From: Maribacter litoralis
Lineage (GTDB): Bacteria; Bacteroidota; Bacteroidia; Flavobacteriales; Flavobacteriaceae
Assembly (NCBI RefSeq): GCF_003075045.1
Contig: NZ_QCZD01000002.1
Location: 682,001-746,000, forward strand
Length of the DNA: 64,000 nt
Direction of reading: 5' to 3'
This document shows, piece after piece, positions 10,042-17,107 of the stretch. Numbering within the stretch: position 1 is the first letter of the stretch; every line of letters begins with the position of its first letter. The position numbers were made by a program, and so were the translations under genes. Under the pieces are notes generated by a model. That model saw only the letters and a program-made list of their open reading frames with translations, was not told the DNA's origin and searched no databases.

Positions 10042-10920
10042 ATGAAAAAAGCGTTGAACAACAATCAGGATCATCCTATGGATAACATTGATGATTGGGA
10101 AGATAATTTATTGGAGAGATACCCTGATCCAGAAGAGCCAACAAAAGAAAAAGAAGAGTTTAGAAATTATGTAGACTCAGAAAGGTTAGATACGGTCAAA
10201 GAATTTTATAAAATAAATCACGAATTTCAAACGTATGACTTTGTAGTTGAAAAGGAAAAGGAATTTCTGCAATTTAATAAGAGAGAAATGTCTATTTGGG
10301 AAGCCGTTGATTTTCTAAATACATTGGTAGACGATAGTGACCCGGATATTGATTTAGATCAATTACAACATTTATTGCAGACTTCAGAGGCTATAAGGGC
10401 CGACGGTCACCCAGATTGGTTTGTGCTTACAGGTTTTATTCATGATCTAGGAAAAATTCTCTGCCTGTTCGGCGAGCCTCAATGGGCTGTTGTGGGCGAT
10501 ACCTTCCCTGTTGGCTGTGCCTTTTCCGATAAAATCGTATATCCGGAATTCTTTAGCGCAAATCCTGATGCCACAGACAGTAGATATAATACCAAATATG
10601 GTATCTACGAGCCAAATTGCGGACTGGACAACGTGAAAATGAGCTGGGGACATGATGAATATCTATACCAAATAATGAAAGATTATTTGCCCGAACCTGC
10701 GCTATATATGATTAGATATCATTCTTTTTATTCGCAACATAGAGAAAATGATTATACATATTTAATGACGGCAAAAGACATTGAAATGTTCGAGTGGGTC
10801 AAGAAATTCAACCCTTATGATCTATACTCTAAAGCACCAGTACCGCCAGATGCGAAAAAATTACTTCCATATTATAAAAAACTGGTAGCGAAATACCTAC
10901 CTGAAAAGTTGAGTTTTTAA
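10042..10920 (+). CDS. Inositol oxygenase (MIOX)
   Basis: A 292-residue member of the myo-inositol oxygenase family (PF05153), about the length of the animal enzyme (285). MIOX is a diiron oxygenase that splits myo-inositol with O2 into D-glucuronate. By alignment from memory with mouse MIOX the iron ligands are all present: His110 ([12 protein letters not shown]), His134 and Asp135 (FIHDLGK), His204 (WGHDEY), His227 (RYHSFY) and Asp260 (NPYDLY). The family blocks [16 protein letters not shown] and [16 protein letters not shown] are intact. There is no signal peptide, so it is cytoplasmic. It follows the HTCS gene after a 153-base gap and ends in a terminator before the symporter gene. The family is best known from eukaryotes, with scattered bacterial members. 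Confidence 0.95.
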   Translation: MKKALNNNQDHPMDNIDDWEDNLLERYPDPEEPTKEKEEFRNYVDSERLDTVKEFYKINHEFQTYDFVVEKEKEFLQFNKREMSIWEAVDFLNTLVDDSDPDIDLDQLQHLLQTSEAIRADGHPDWFVLTGFIHDLGKILCLFGEPQWAVVGDTFPVGCAFSDKIVYPEFFSANPDATDSRYNTKYGIYEPNCGLDNVKMSWGHDEYLYQIMKDYLPEPALYMIRYHSFYSQHRENDYTYLMTAKDIEMFEWVKKFNPYDLYSKAPVPPDAKKLLPYYKKLVAKYLPEKLSF

Positions 10921-10938
10921 TTTTTATTTGAGTTTGGC

Positions 10939-10972
10939 AATGCTCTAGCATTTTTACTAGGGCATTTTTTTT
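10939..10972 (+). terminator. Rho-independent terminator after MIOX
   Basis: The arms AATGC-CTAG (10939-10948) and CTAG-GCATT (10957-10966) form a stem with one opposed mismatch, and a run of T follows. It separates the MIOX transcript from the symporter gene that starts at 11005, so the symporter-GH88 pair may have its own promoter or depend on read-through. Confidence 0.7.
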
Positions 10973-11004
10973 GCCTTCATCTATTTATTAAACCAACTAA
11001 CGAT

Positions 11005-12582
11005 ATGTATACAGCTATTACATTTATTGCTTTTACCGCTTTTGTGGCACTTTACTCATGGTATAAACTGAGAAAAGAAAAACTGGATTCAAAAGACGGT
11101 TATTTTCTTGGTGGAAGAAGTTTAACAGGTGTTGTTATTGCCGGGTCAATGTTGTTGACAAACATTTCAACTGAACATTTAATAGGTATGAACGGCTCGT
11201 CTTACAAAAACGGATTTATTATTATTGCCTGGGAAGTTACTTCGGCCTTGGCATTGGTAGTTGCCGCAATCTATTTTGTGCCAAAGTATTTAAAAATGGG
11301 GCTGACCACAATACCTGAGTATCTAGAAACTAGGTTTGACAGTACTACCAGAACGTTGGTAGCGTTATTTTTAATGGTATCATTTGTAGTAACGTTATTA
11401 CCAATTGTACTTTATACCGGAGCCATAAATATTGAGAGTATATTTAATATTTCTGAAGTTCTAGATGTTACCAAAGAAGAAGGCCTTTGGGTGACAGTAG
11501 TATGTATTGGGGTTTTAGGATCTGTTTATGCCATATTTGGAGGTTTAAAAGCTGTAGCTATTTCAGATACGATTAACGGGTATGGATTATTGATCGGTGG
11601 TTTGGCAATACCTATAATCGCACTGGTAGGTATTGGTGATGGCAATCCTTTTGAAGGTTTGTCTAAAGTATTTAACCACAGTCCAGAAAAATTTAATGTC
11701 ATTGGGGCTAAGGATTCCGTTTTGCCATTTGAAGTACTTTTTACGGGATTGATCATTAATCAATTATATTTCTGGAGTATGAATCAAACAATTATTCAAC
11801 GTGCATTAGGTGCGAAGAATTTGGTTGAAGCGCAAAAAGGACTGCTATATACAGGAGTTTTAAAAATACTGGTACCGATAATAATAATTTTGCCAGGGGT
11901 AATTGCTTTCTATTATTTTGGAGATTCCATGTATGATAATCAAGATATGATTTATCCCGAATTAGTAAAAAAAGTATTGCCCATTGGTTTTGTTGGGGTA
12001 TTTGCAGCCATAATTATGGGTGCTGTGCTAAGTACTTTTAATAGTGTTTTAAATAGTGCTGCCACCATATTTAGTATAGATGTTTTTAAAAGACATTTCG
12101 GTAAAAATGCAAGCGATAAAAAGTTGGTGAGAATAGGCAAATTGACATCAACTATACTTGCGGTATTTGCCATTTTGGTAGCGCCAATGGTAGCCAATGC
12201 TCCAGACGGTCTTTATCAGTTGTTACAGCAGCTCAATGGTATTTTCTTTATACCCATAGCATCAATAATGTTGGCAGGGTTCTTTTTAAAAAAGATATCG
12301 GCCATGGCAGCTAAAGTAGCCTTGCTCATAGGTTTGTTATTCTATATTTTGACAACCTTTATATTTAAAGTAGACATTCACTTTGTGCATATATGGGGAA
12401 TAGAATTTGTATTGAACATGTTGGTAATGTTTGCAGTTTCTTATTTCTACCCGAACAAGAAAGCTATTAAAGAAGAAGCACATGATTTTGTAGAGATGAA
12501 AGAATGGAAGTACACAAAACCGATGGCAATAATTTTGTGTATTATTACAATTGTAATTTATGTGCTATTGGGCACGAATTAA
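11005..12582 (+). CDS. Sodium:solute symporter (SSS family, SGLT-like)
   Basis: A 525-residue inner-membrane protein with about 13-14 hydrophobic helices. The SSS features are visible: KDGYFLGGRSLTG after the first helix, LLTNISTEHLIGMNGSSYKNG in the second (the Na+ site region), and a large Gly/Ala-rich core (VYAIFGGLKAVAISDTINGYG). The family takes up sugars, inositol, uronates or other solutes using a sodium gradient. The stop codon lies 9 bases before the GH88 start, so the two form an operon. From its place beside MIOX and GH88 the cargo may be inositol, glucuronate or an unsaturated uronate oligosaccharide; sequence alone does not decide. Confidence 0.93.
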   Translation: MYTAITFIAFTAFVALYSWYKLRKEKLDSKDGYFLGGRSLTGVVIAGSMLLTNISTEHLIGMNGSSYKNGFIIIAWEVTSALALVVAAIYFVPKYLKMGLTTIPEYLETRFDSTTRTLVALFLMVSFVVTLLPIVLYTGAINIESIFNISEVLDVTKEEGLWVTVVCIGVLGSVYAIFGGLKAVAISDTINGYGLLIGGLAIPIIALVGIGDGNPFEGLSKVFNHSPEKFNVIGAKDSVLPFEVLFTGLIINQLYFWSMNQTIIQRALGAKNLVEAQKGLLYTGVLKILVPIIIILPGVIAFYYFGDSMYDNQDMIYPELVKKVLPIGFVGVFAAIIMGAVLSTFNSVLNSAATIFSIDVFKRHFGKNASDKKLVRIGKLTSTILAVFAILVAPMVANAPDGLYQLLQQLNGIFFIPIASIMLAGFFLKKISAMAAKVALLIGLLFYILTTFIFKVDIHFVHIWGIEFVLNMLVMFAVSYFYPNKKAIKEEAHDFVEMKEWKYTKPMAIILCIITIVIYVLLGTN

Positions 12583-12591
12583 GACTTTGCT

Positions 12592-13794
12592 ATGGGTAAA
12601 TTATGGGTAAAAGGCTTTGGTGTATTCTTTATTTTAGTCCTGCTTTCTTGTAAAGAGAATACCAACAAAAAAGAAATTGCAAAAATTCTTCCGGTAGATT
12701 CGCTATTGCAAATTCGGTATCAGAAGATTTTAGATTACCCTGTAGATTCTGTGTCTATACCAAGAAGTTTTGACCCCAAGATAAATAAGATATTTAAAGT
12801 AGCACCTAAAGATTGGACGAGCGGATTTTACCCAGGTAACCTTTGGCAGTTATACAAGTTAACAGAAAATGAAGCTTTTAAGTCAAAAGCAAGAGATGTA
12901 ACAGCTTATATTGAAAAAGAAAAGTTCAATGATGGTACCCATGATATGGGCTTTAAAATATATAGCAGTTTTGGTGAGGGGTTTGAAGTTGCCAAAAATG
13001 AACATTATGAAAATGTGATTCTCGAGAGTGCAGGTACGTTGGCAACCAGATTTAACGAAACGGTAGGCAGTATACGTTCATGGGACTTTAATAAAGATAT
13101 TTGGGAGTATCCGGTCATTATAGATAACATGATGAACCTAGAGCTTTTATTTGAGGCTACTAAAATATCGGGAGATAGTGCTTTTCATAAAATTGCTGTA
13201 CAACATGCCAATACAACCCTAATAAATCATTTTAGGGATAATAACAGTAGTTTTCATGTAATTGTGTATGATACTGTCTCTGGTAATGTAATTGATAAAG
13301 TTACGCACCAAGGCTATAATGATAGTTCTTCATGGGCTAGAGGACAGGCTTGGGGTATTTACGGGTTTACTATGTGTTATAGATATACTAACAACCCCGT
13401 TTATTTGGAACAAGCGGAAAAATCTGCTGAATTTTATTTGAAACACAAAAACTTGCCAGATGATGGAATTCCTTTTTGGGATTTTGATGATCCAAGCTTA
13501 CCCAATGCGCTAAAAGATGTTTCTGCTGCTACTGTCGTAGCTTCAGCATTGGTTGAATTAACATCTTTTACGAACAAGAGTTTGTATTCAGATTATTCAA
13601 AGCTTGTAATGAGAACGTTAAAGAGCAATGAATATATTTTATCGCCTGAAAAAGAAGCTCCTTTTATTTTAAAACATAGTACTGGCAATTGGCCTAAAAA
13701 GGATGAGATGGATGTGTCAATTAACTATGCAGACTTCTATTTTTTAGAATTGATGCTAAGGTTAGAAAATAGCAAGCATAAAAAAACCCCATAA
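12592..13794 (+). CDS. GH88 unsaturated glucuronyl hydrolase, lipoprotein
   Basis: A 400-residue protein with a lipoprotein signal peptide (FFILVLLSC, Cys about 21) and a single (alpha/alpha)6-barrel domain of the GH88 family. The two family aspartates are visible: Asp118 in THDMGF and Asp178 in VIIDNMMNLELL; WARGQAWGIYGF and SAATVVASALVEL are also typical. GH88 enzymes hydrate the 4,5-unsaturated uronate at the non-reducing end of oligosaccharides left by polysaccharide lyases, releasing a 5-keto-uronate. Its neighbour is the symporter 9 bases upstream. No lyase is present in the window, so the lyase supplying its substrate must be elsewhere or left of the edge. The last codons and stop fall inside a terminator hairpin. 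Confidence 0.93.
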   Translation: MGKLWVKGFGVFFILVLLSCKENTNKKEIAKILPVDSLLQIRYQKILDYPVDSVSIPRSFDPKINKIFKVAPKDWTSGFYPGNLWQLYKLTENEAFKSKARDVTAYIEKEKFNDGTHDMGFKIYSSFGEGFEVAKNEHYENVILESAGTLATRFNETVGSIRSWDFNKDIWEYPVIIDNMMNLELLFEATKISGDSAFHKIAVQHANTTLINHFRDNNSSFHVIVYDTVSGNVIDKVTHQGYNDSSSWARGQAWGIYGFTMCYRYTNNPVYLEQAEKSAEFYLKHKNLPDDGIPFWDFDDPSLPNALKDVSAATVVASALVELTSFTNKSLYSDYSKLVMRTLKSNEYILSPEKEAPFILKHSTGNWPKKDEMDVSINYADFYFLELMLRLENSKHKKTP

Positions 13795-13809
13795 TCATAT
13801 GGGGTTTTT
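13782..13809. terminator. Terminator hairpin overlapping the GH88 stop codon
   Basis: AAAAACCCCAT and ATGGGGTTTTT form a near-perfect stem around a short AATC-type loop. The hairpin contains the last codons and stop of the GH88 gene on the plus strand. The symmetrical A and T tracts let it also stop transcription of the tRNA gene coming from the other side. Confidence 0.85.
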
Positions 13810-13813
13810 GTTG

Positions 13814-13887
13814 TGACCTCGACAGGATTCAAACCTGTAACCTTCTGAGCCGTAATCAGATGCGCTATTCAGTTGCGCCACGAGGCC
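13814..13887 (-). tRNA. tRNA-Arg (anticodon ACG)
   Basis: Read on the minus strand, a complete 74-nt cloverleaf is seen: acceptor stem GGCCTCG / CGAGGTC (one G-U), D stem GCGC/GCGC, anticodon stem TCTGA/TCAGA around TTACGGC (anticodon ACG, A34 normally edited to inosine by TadA), five-base variable loop, T stem ACAGG/CCTGT around TTTGAAT, and discriminator A. CCA is not encoded. The D loop reads AACTGAATA and the T loop has U at position 56. Thus the usual G19-C56 tertiary pair is replaced by A19-U56. The gene converges on GH88 and is divergent from apt. Confidence 0.95.
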
Positions 13888-13963
13888 ATTTTTAATTTTC
13901 CCTTAGCGGGGTGCAAATATATTTCTTTTTACTTTTACCACAAAATTAAGAACACAATATTAA

Positions 13964-14476
13964 ATGGATTTTAAAAGCTTTATTAGAGATGTGCCTAATT
14001 TTCCAAAGGAAGGAGTCATTTTTAAGGATATAACCCTCTTGTTGCAAAACCCAGAAATGCTGAAACAAACTGCCGAGGCATTAGCGCAATTACTGAACGA
14101 TCAAAAGATTGATAAAGTGGTCGGTATGGAGAGTAGGGGTTTTATTTTTGGTCCTATATTGGCAAGCAAGTTAAATGCAGGTTTTGTACCTATTCGTAAG
14201 CCCGGTAAATTACCATCTACAACCTTAAGTGAAACTTATGATTTGGAATACGGTACCGATACTTTAGAAATCCATACAGATAGTATTACTAAAGGAGACC
14301 GAGTATTGATTCATGATGATGTGCTGGCAACAGGTGGTACGGCAAGTGCAGCTTGCAAATTGGTAGAAAAACTAGGTGGTACTATTGTACAGTGTAACTT
14401 TTTAATAGAATTATCTTTTCTTGAAGGCGTTTCTAAAATAGCAGATTATCAGGTGAAATCTTTATTGACCTATTAA
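13964..14476 (+). CDS. apt: Adenine phosphoribosyltransferase
   Basis: A 170-residue cytoplasmic enzyme of normal Apt length. It converts adenine and PRPP to AMP in purine salvage. Visible features are the start block IRDVPNFPKEGVIFKDIT, the flexible-loop region ESRGFIFGP...IRKPGKLP, and the PRPP-binding motif VLIHDDVLATGGTA near residues 113-126. It is transcribed alone; its upstream neighbour, the tRNA-Arg gene, is on the other strand. Its stop codon overlaps by four bases the stop of a small gene coming from the opposite strand. Confidence 0.97.
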   Translation: MDFKSFIRDVPNFPKEGVIFKDITLLLQNPEMLKQTAEALAQLLNDQKIDKVVGMESRGFIFGPILASKLNAGFVPIRKPGKLPSTTLSETYDLEYGTDTLEIHTDSITKGDRVLIHDDVLATGGTASAACKLVEKLGGTIVQCNFLIELSFLEGVSKIADYQVKSLLTY

Positions 14477-14625
14477 TCGAGTGCTTTAGTGGTTATAAAA
14501 TAGCGCCATCCTATTATAGCCATTTGTAGCTTACTTGCTTTAGAAAGGTCTAATTGTTTTTTACTGTATGAAGGTAATAGTGCTTTGTTAAGCTTGGCGA
14601 TAAATTTGTAGAACTTCTTTTTCAA
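14473..14625 (-). CDS. Small conserved-looking 50-aa basic protein
   Basis: This short frame starts at TTG 14625 and stops at 14473, overlapping the apt stop codon. It encodes a 50-residue basic protein starting LKKKFYKFIAKLNKALLPSY, followed by SKKQLDLSKASKLQMAIIGW and ending RYFITTKALD. From memory, nearly identical small proteins occur in many Flavobacteriaceae (some wrongly named SsrA-binding protein); this needs a search. The balanced charge, the aromatic/basic pattern and a -7-like TATTTTTG box 15 bases upstream support a real gene. No upstream ATG is in frame, so the TTG start is required. Function unknown. Confidence 0.75.
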   Translation of the reverse strand: MKKKFYKFIAKLNKALLPSYSKKQLDLSKASKLQMAIIGWRYFITTKALD

Positions 14626-14639
14626 TGTATTGATTTTTA

Positions 14640-14647
14640 CAAAAATA
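14640..14647 (-). promoter_or_regulatory. -7 promoter element for the 50-aa gene
   Basis: On the minus strand the sequence is TATTTTTG, an exact match to the Bacteroidota -7 consensus TANNTTTG. It lies 14 bases from the TTG start at 14625, giving a very short leader. No clear -33 TTTG was seen. Confidence 0.5.
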
Positions 14648-15073
14648 CATAATTATCAGAGGTATTGTTCATGTCGCCCTATGGTAATGGCAAAAGAATT
14701 AAATCTTACCTGATTAAAGTACCAAGGTTGTTATTAAACTGAAAATGAAAACAATTATAAGTTTAATTAAGGCTATCATAAATGTGGTTTTAGTTGTTGT
14801 TATTGATTGTTCACACAAGGTATTATAGTCTACATGTTCAGGCAAGAAATTTGCGTTATTTTATTGTAATTGACTATGAATTTATAAGTAAAATGATGAA
14901 TTCAATTTAAATAAGAAATTTGTACTCTATAAAGTTGTTTTAATTTGTAGTTAAAAATGTGTATTCGATTCTTAAGTGAAGGAATTCAAGGGGTATTTTG
15001 ATTGAAAATACAATTTTGTAGAAGGCAAATGGTTCAATATCGTAAGTTTTGTTCATTTTCGTCATTTAAAGCA
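14648..15073. other. Intergenic stretch with no supported gene
   Basis: About 425 bases, strongly AT-rich. The only open frame worth noting is a 27-codon one starting at ATG 14745 (MKTIISLIKAIINVV...), which has no clear promoter and is not called. No RNA gene, repeat or conserved hairpin was recognised until the terminator of the M56 gene at 15074. Confidence 0.5.
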
Positions 15074-15102
15074 AAATCCGAAGTAGACATTACTTCGGAT
15101 TT
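15074..15102 (-). terminator. Hairpin downstream of the M56 sensor gene
   Basis: A perfect 12-base stem, AAATCCGAAGTA (15074-15085) and TACTTCGGATTT (15091-15102), around a 5-base loop. It lies 29 bases beyond the M56 stop codon. In the minus direction it is followed by TGCTTT, so the U tract is short. Confidence 0.75.
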
Positions 15103-15131
15103 CATTCGAAAACAGGAGCTATTTTTAGATA

Positions 15132-16607
15132 TTATTTTTTCAAAGTAATTTCAATAACTCCGTTTTTACCTTCTTCGCCATATTTAGCTTTAGCGCTTTC
15201 ACCTTTTAATACATTCATGGATTCAATTGTACTTGAATCTAAATTAGAAACTGCTTTTGAATCCCATTTTTTACCGTCTACATAAAACAATGGCTCTTTG
15301 TCATCGTCATTTGTTGTAAACTTAAAGTCTTTTTCAGTCTCTTTAGAAATTTTAAAATCGTAATCCCCAGATGATGAGGTTGCTATCGATATCTGTTCTT
15401 TATTGTTTATGACATCGCTTTTAGAAGAGGAGACCTTATGTTTTACATCTGCATTGTTTATGGAAATACTATTTTGTTTAGTGTCTAAAAATATATAAAT
15501 GTTATCAATGGTATCGTTATCCGAAGCTGAGTTAAAACGGCTACTTACTTCGCCTTTACTTTTACTTCCTCCAGTTATTTCCAATGAAATATTCTGTATT
15601 TCCATCTTTTTATTTCTAACCGTGGTATATGAAAAATCAAAATTTTCTTTGGCTAGATCTTTTTTGATTTTTATTAGTTCGGCATCTGTGGTGTTTTTAT
15701 CTATTAGAATTTCAATAGTATTTTTTGATAGGGTAGTACCCTCCGCTACATAAATATTGTTGGTATTGAAGCTAATAAGAAACAATGCTAATAATGGAAC
15801 TATTAAAAAGCTTTTAAACAGATTTACTTTTTTTGACTTTTGTTGATTGATCATAACTATTCGTTTTTTGATTAATGAATTAAAAAAAGGATTAATGATT
15901 GATAAATTTTGTTGGCCAGTTGCCTGTTTTAGTAATACATATTGGTATTCTTTTTTATTTTGTTTAATCTCTTTGTTGTCTGTATCTGCCAGAAATTCAA
16001 GATTTTGTTTTATAGCCGTGCTATAGCGCCATGCAATAGGATTAAACCATTGTAGTGCTGTAAAAATCTCCATTAAAAGTACATCGTATGAATGTTTTTG
16101 TAGTACGTGTACTTCTTCATGTGAAATAATGGTATCTAACTCTTTTTGACTATGTAATTTGGGGTTATATATGATTGTTGAAAAGAATGAAAAAGGAGTT
16201 ACTTTGTCTGTGGTGATAACATGTTTAAAACCTGCATCATCTTTACGGATTGCGGATTTAATGATTCTTTTTAATGTAATTAGTTGGAATAGAAATCTGG
16301 TCAGAAAAAAACTTGTTCCCAAAATATAGAAAGCTAGTATAATGGTAAATGGAGATATAGTATCTAAACCGTCCTGTTCATTTAGTAAATCAATACTATT
16401 TGCGTTACCAGAAATATCTTGAGTAGGAAGCTCTACAGTGTTTGTAATATAAATTAAGGGCAAGAACACAGCGCTTAATAAACCTAACAGTAGAAAGAAC
16501 CTATTGAATTTGAAAAATGTTTCCTTTCTTAATAGTAGGTAGTAAATAATGTAAAAAAGACTTAAAACAAAGCTGGACTTTAGTAGGTAATAGCAAAAAT
16601 CTTCCAT
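15132..16607 (-). CDS. BlaR1-like M56 metallopeptidase with plug-like C-terminal domain
   Basis: A 491-residue membrane protein. Four hydrophobic helices (about 7-27, 36-55, 84-110, 265-283) surround a cytoplasmic zinc-peptidase domain with HEEVH (His163, Glu164, His167) and downstream FLADTDN, the M56/BlaR1 pattern. BlaR1-type proteins detect envelope stress outside and cleave the BlaI repressor inside. Instead of a penicillin-binding sensor, the C terminus (about 430-491: FYVDGKKWDSKAV..., YGEEGKNGVIEITLKK) resembles the plug segment of TonB-dependent receptors, a combination I recall from Bacteroidota. It directly abuts the BlaI gene, with no base between stop and start. The inducing signal is unknown; beta-lactam sensing should not be assumed. 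Confidence 0.9.
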   Translation of the reverse strand: MEDFCYYLLKSSFVLSLFYIIYYLLLRKETFFKFNRFFLLLGLLSAVFLPLIYITNTVELPTQDISGNANSIDLLNEQDGLDTISPFTIILAFYILGTSFFLTRFLFQLITLKRIIKSAIRKDDAGFKHVITTDKVTPFSFFSTIIYNPKLHSQKELDTIISHEEVHVLQKHSYDVLLMEIFTALQWFNPIAWRYSTAIKQNLEFLADTDNKEIKQNKKEYQYVLLKQATGQQNLSIINPFFNSLIKKRIVMINQQKSKKVNLFKSFLIVPLLALFLISFNTNNIYVAEGTTLSKNTIEILIDKNTTDAELIKIKKDLAKENFDFSYTTVRNKKMEIQNISLEITGGSKSKGEVSSRFNSASDNDTIDNIYIFLDTKQNSISINNADVKHKVSSSKSDVINNKEQISIATSSSGDYDFKISKETEKDFKFTTNDDDKEPLFYVDGKKWDSKAVSNLDSSTIESMNVLKGESAKAKYGEEGKNGVIEITLKK

Positions 16608-16967
16608 TTATTTTCCGTTTTCAATGAGGTTGATTATTTCCTTCAATTCATCCACAGATATTTTTTCTTCTTTGGCAAAAAAAGAAACTATGTTTTTATA
16701 AGAATTGTCAAAGTACCCCACCATTTCCTTATTTACGTAGGCCTTATAATAATCCTCTTTTTTTATCAGTGGAAAGTATTGATGTGTTTTTCCATAAGCT
16801 GTAAAGCCTACAAATTTCTTGTCTTCTAAATTTCTTACTATGGTAGAAAGTGTATTGTAGTGCGGTTTGTTTTCCGTTATTTCTTCCATAATGTCTTTGA
16901 CAAACGCTTTATTTAAGCGCCAGAGAATTTTCATGATTTCTTCCTCTTTGTTCGTAAGTTTTTCCAT
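16608..16967 (-). CDS. BlaI/MecI/CopY family transcriptional repressor
   Basis: A 119-residue winged-helix repressor (Penicillinase_R family). The N terminus LTNKEEEIMKILWRLNKAFVKDIMEEI and the recognition region HYNTLSTIVRNLEDKKFV match the family closely; the C-terminal part (about 75-119) is the dimerisation domain containing the cleavage region. It represses its own operon until the M56 partner is activated. It is the first gene of the two-gene unit and is divergent from the antiporter gene. A 36-base palindrome lies just upstream and is the probable operator. Confidence 0.95.
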   Translation of the reverse strand: MEKLTNKEEEIMKILWRLNKAFVKDIMEEITENKPHYNTLSTIVRNLEDKKFVGFTAYGKTHQYFPLIKKEDYYKAYVNKEMVGYFDNSYKNIVSFFAKEEKISVDELKEIINLIENGK

Positions 16968-16994
16968 ATTTAAAATGTTTACACATCTAATATA

Positions 16995-17030
16995 AACTAT
17001 TTTTGTAGTTATAAAACTATAAAAATAGTT
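16995..17030. promoter_or_regulatory. Probable BlaI operator palindrome
   Basis: Left arm AACTATTTTTGTAGTT (16995-17010) and right arm AACTATAAAAATAGTT (17015-17030) are separated by ATAA. The two arms are inverted copies of each other, and each is itself partly palindromic (ACTA...TAGT). Known BlaI/MecI operators are TACA/TGTA-type dyads, so a tandem dyad 28 bases upstream of the BlaI start is a good operator candidate. The same region could also affect the divergent antiporter gene. Confidence 0.75.
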
Positions 17031-17107
17031 ATTTAACGAAATTTTTAGTTTTCATTAGGTGTCAAATATCATATGCCCGCAAAAATGTTCTATCTATATT
17101 TGTTAAA

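Noticed and set aside
14745-14828. 27-codon frame MKTIISLIKAIINVV... in the apt-M56 gap
   Set aside because: Short, weak promoter context and no recognised relatives; may be a remnant but not called.
15132-16967. Beta-lactam resistance operon (BlaR1/BlaI)
   Set aside because: The sensor has no penicillin-binding domain and no beta-lactamase is nearby; only the regulator architecture matches.
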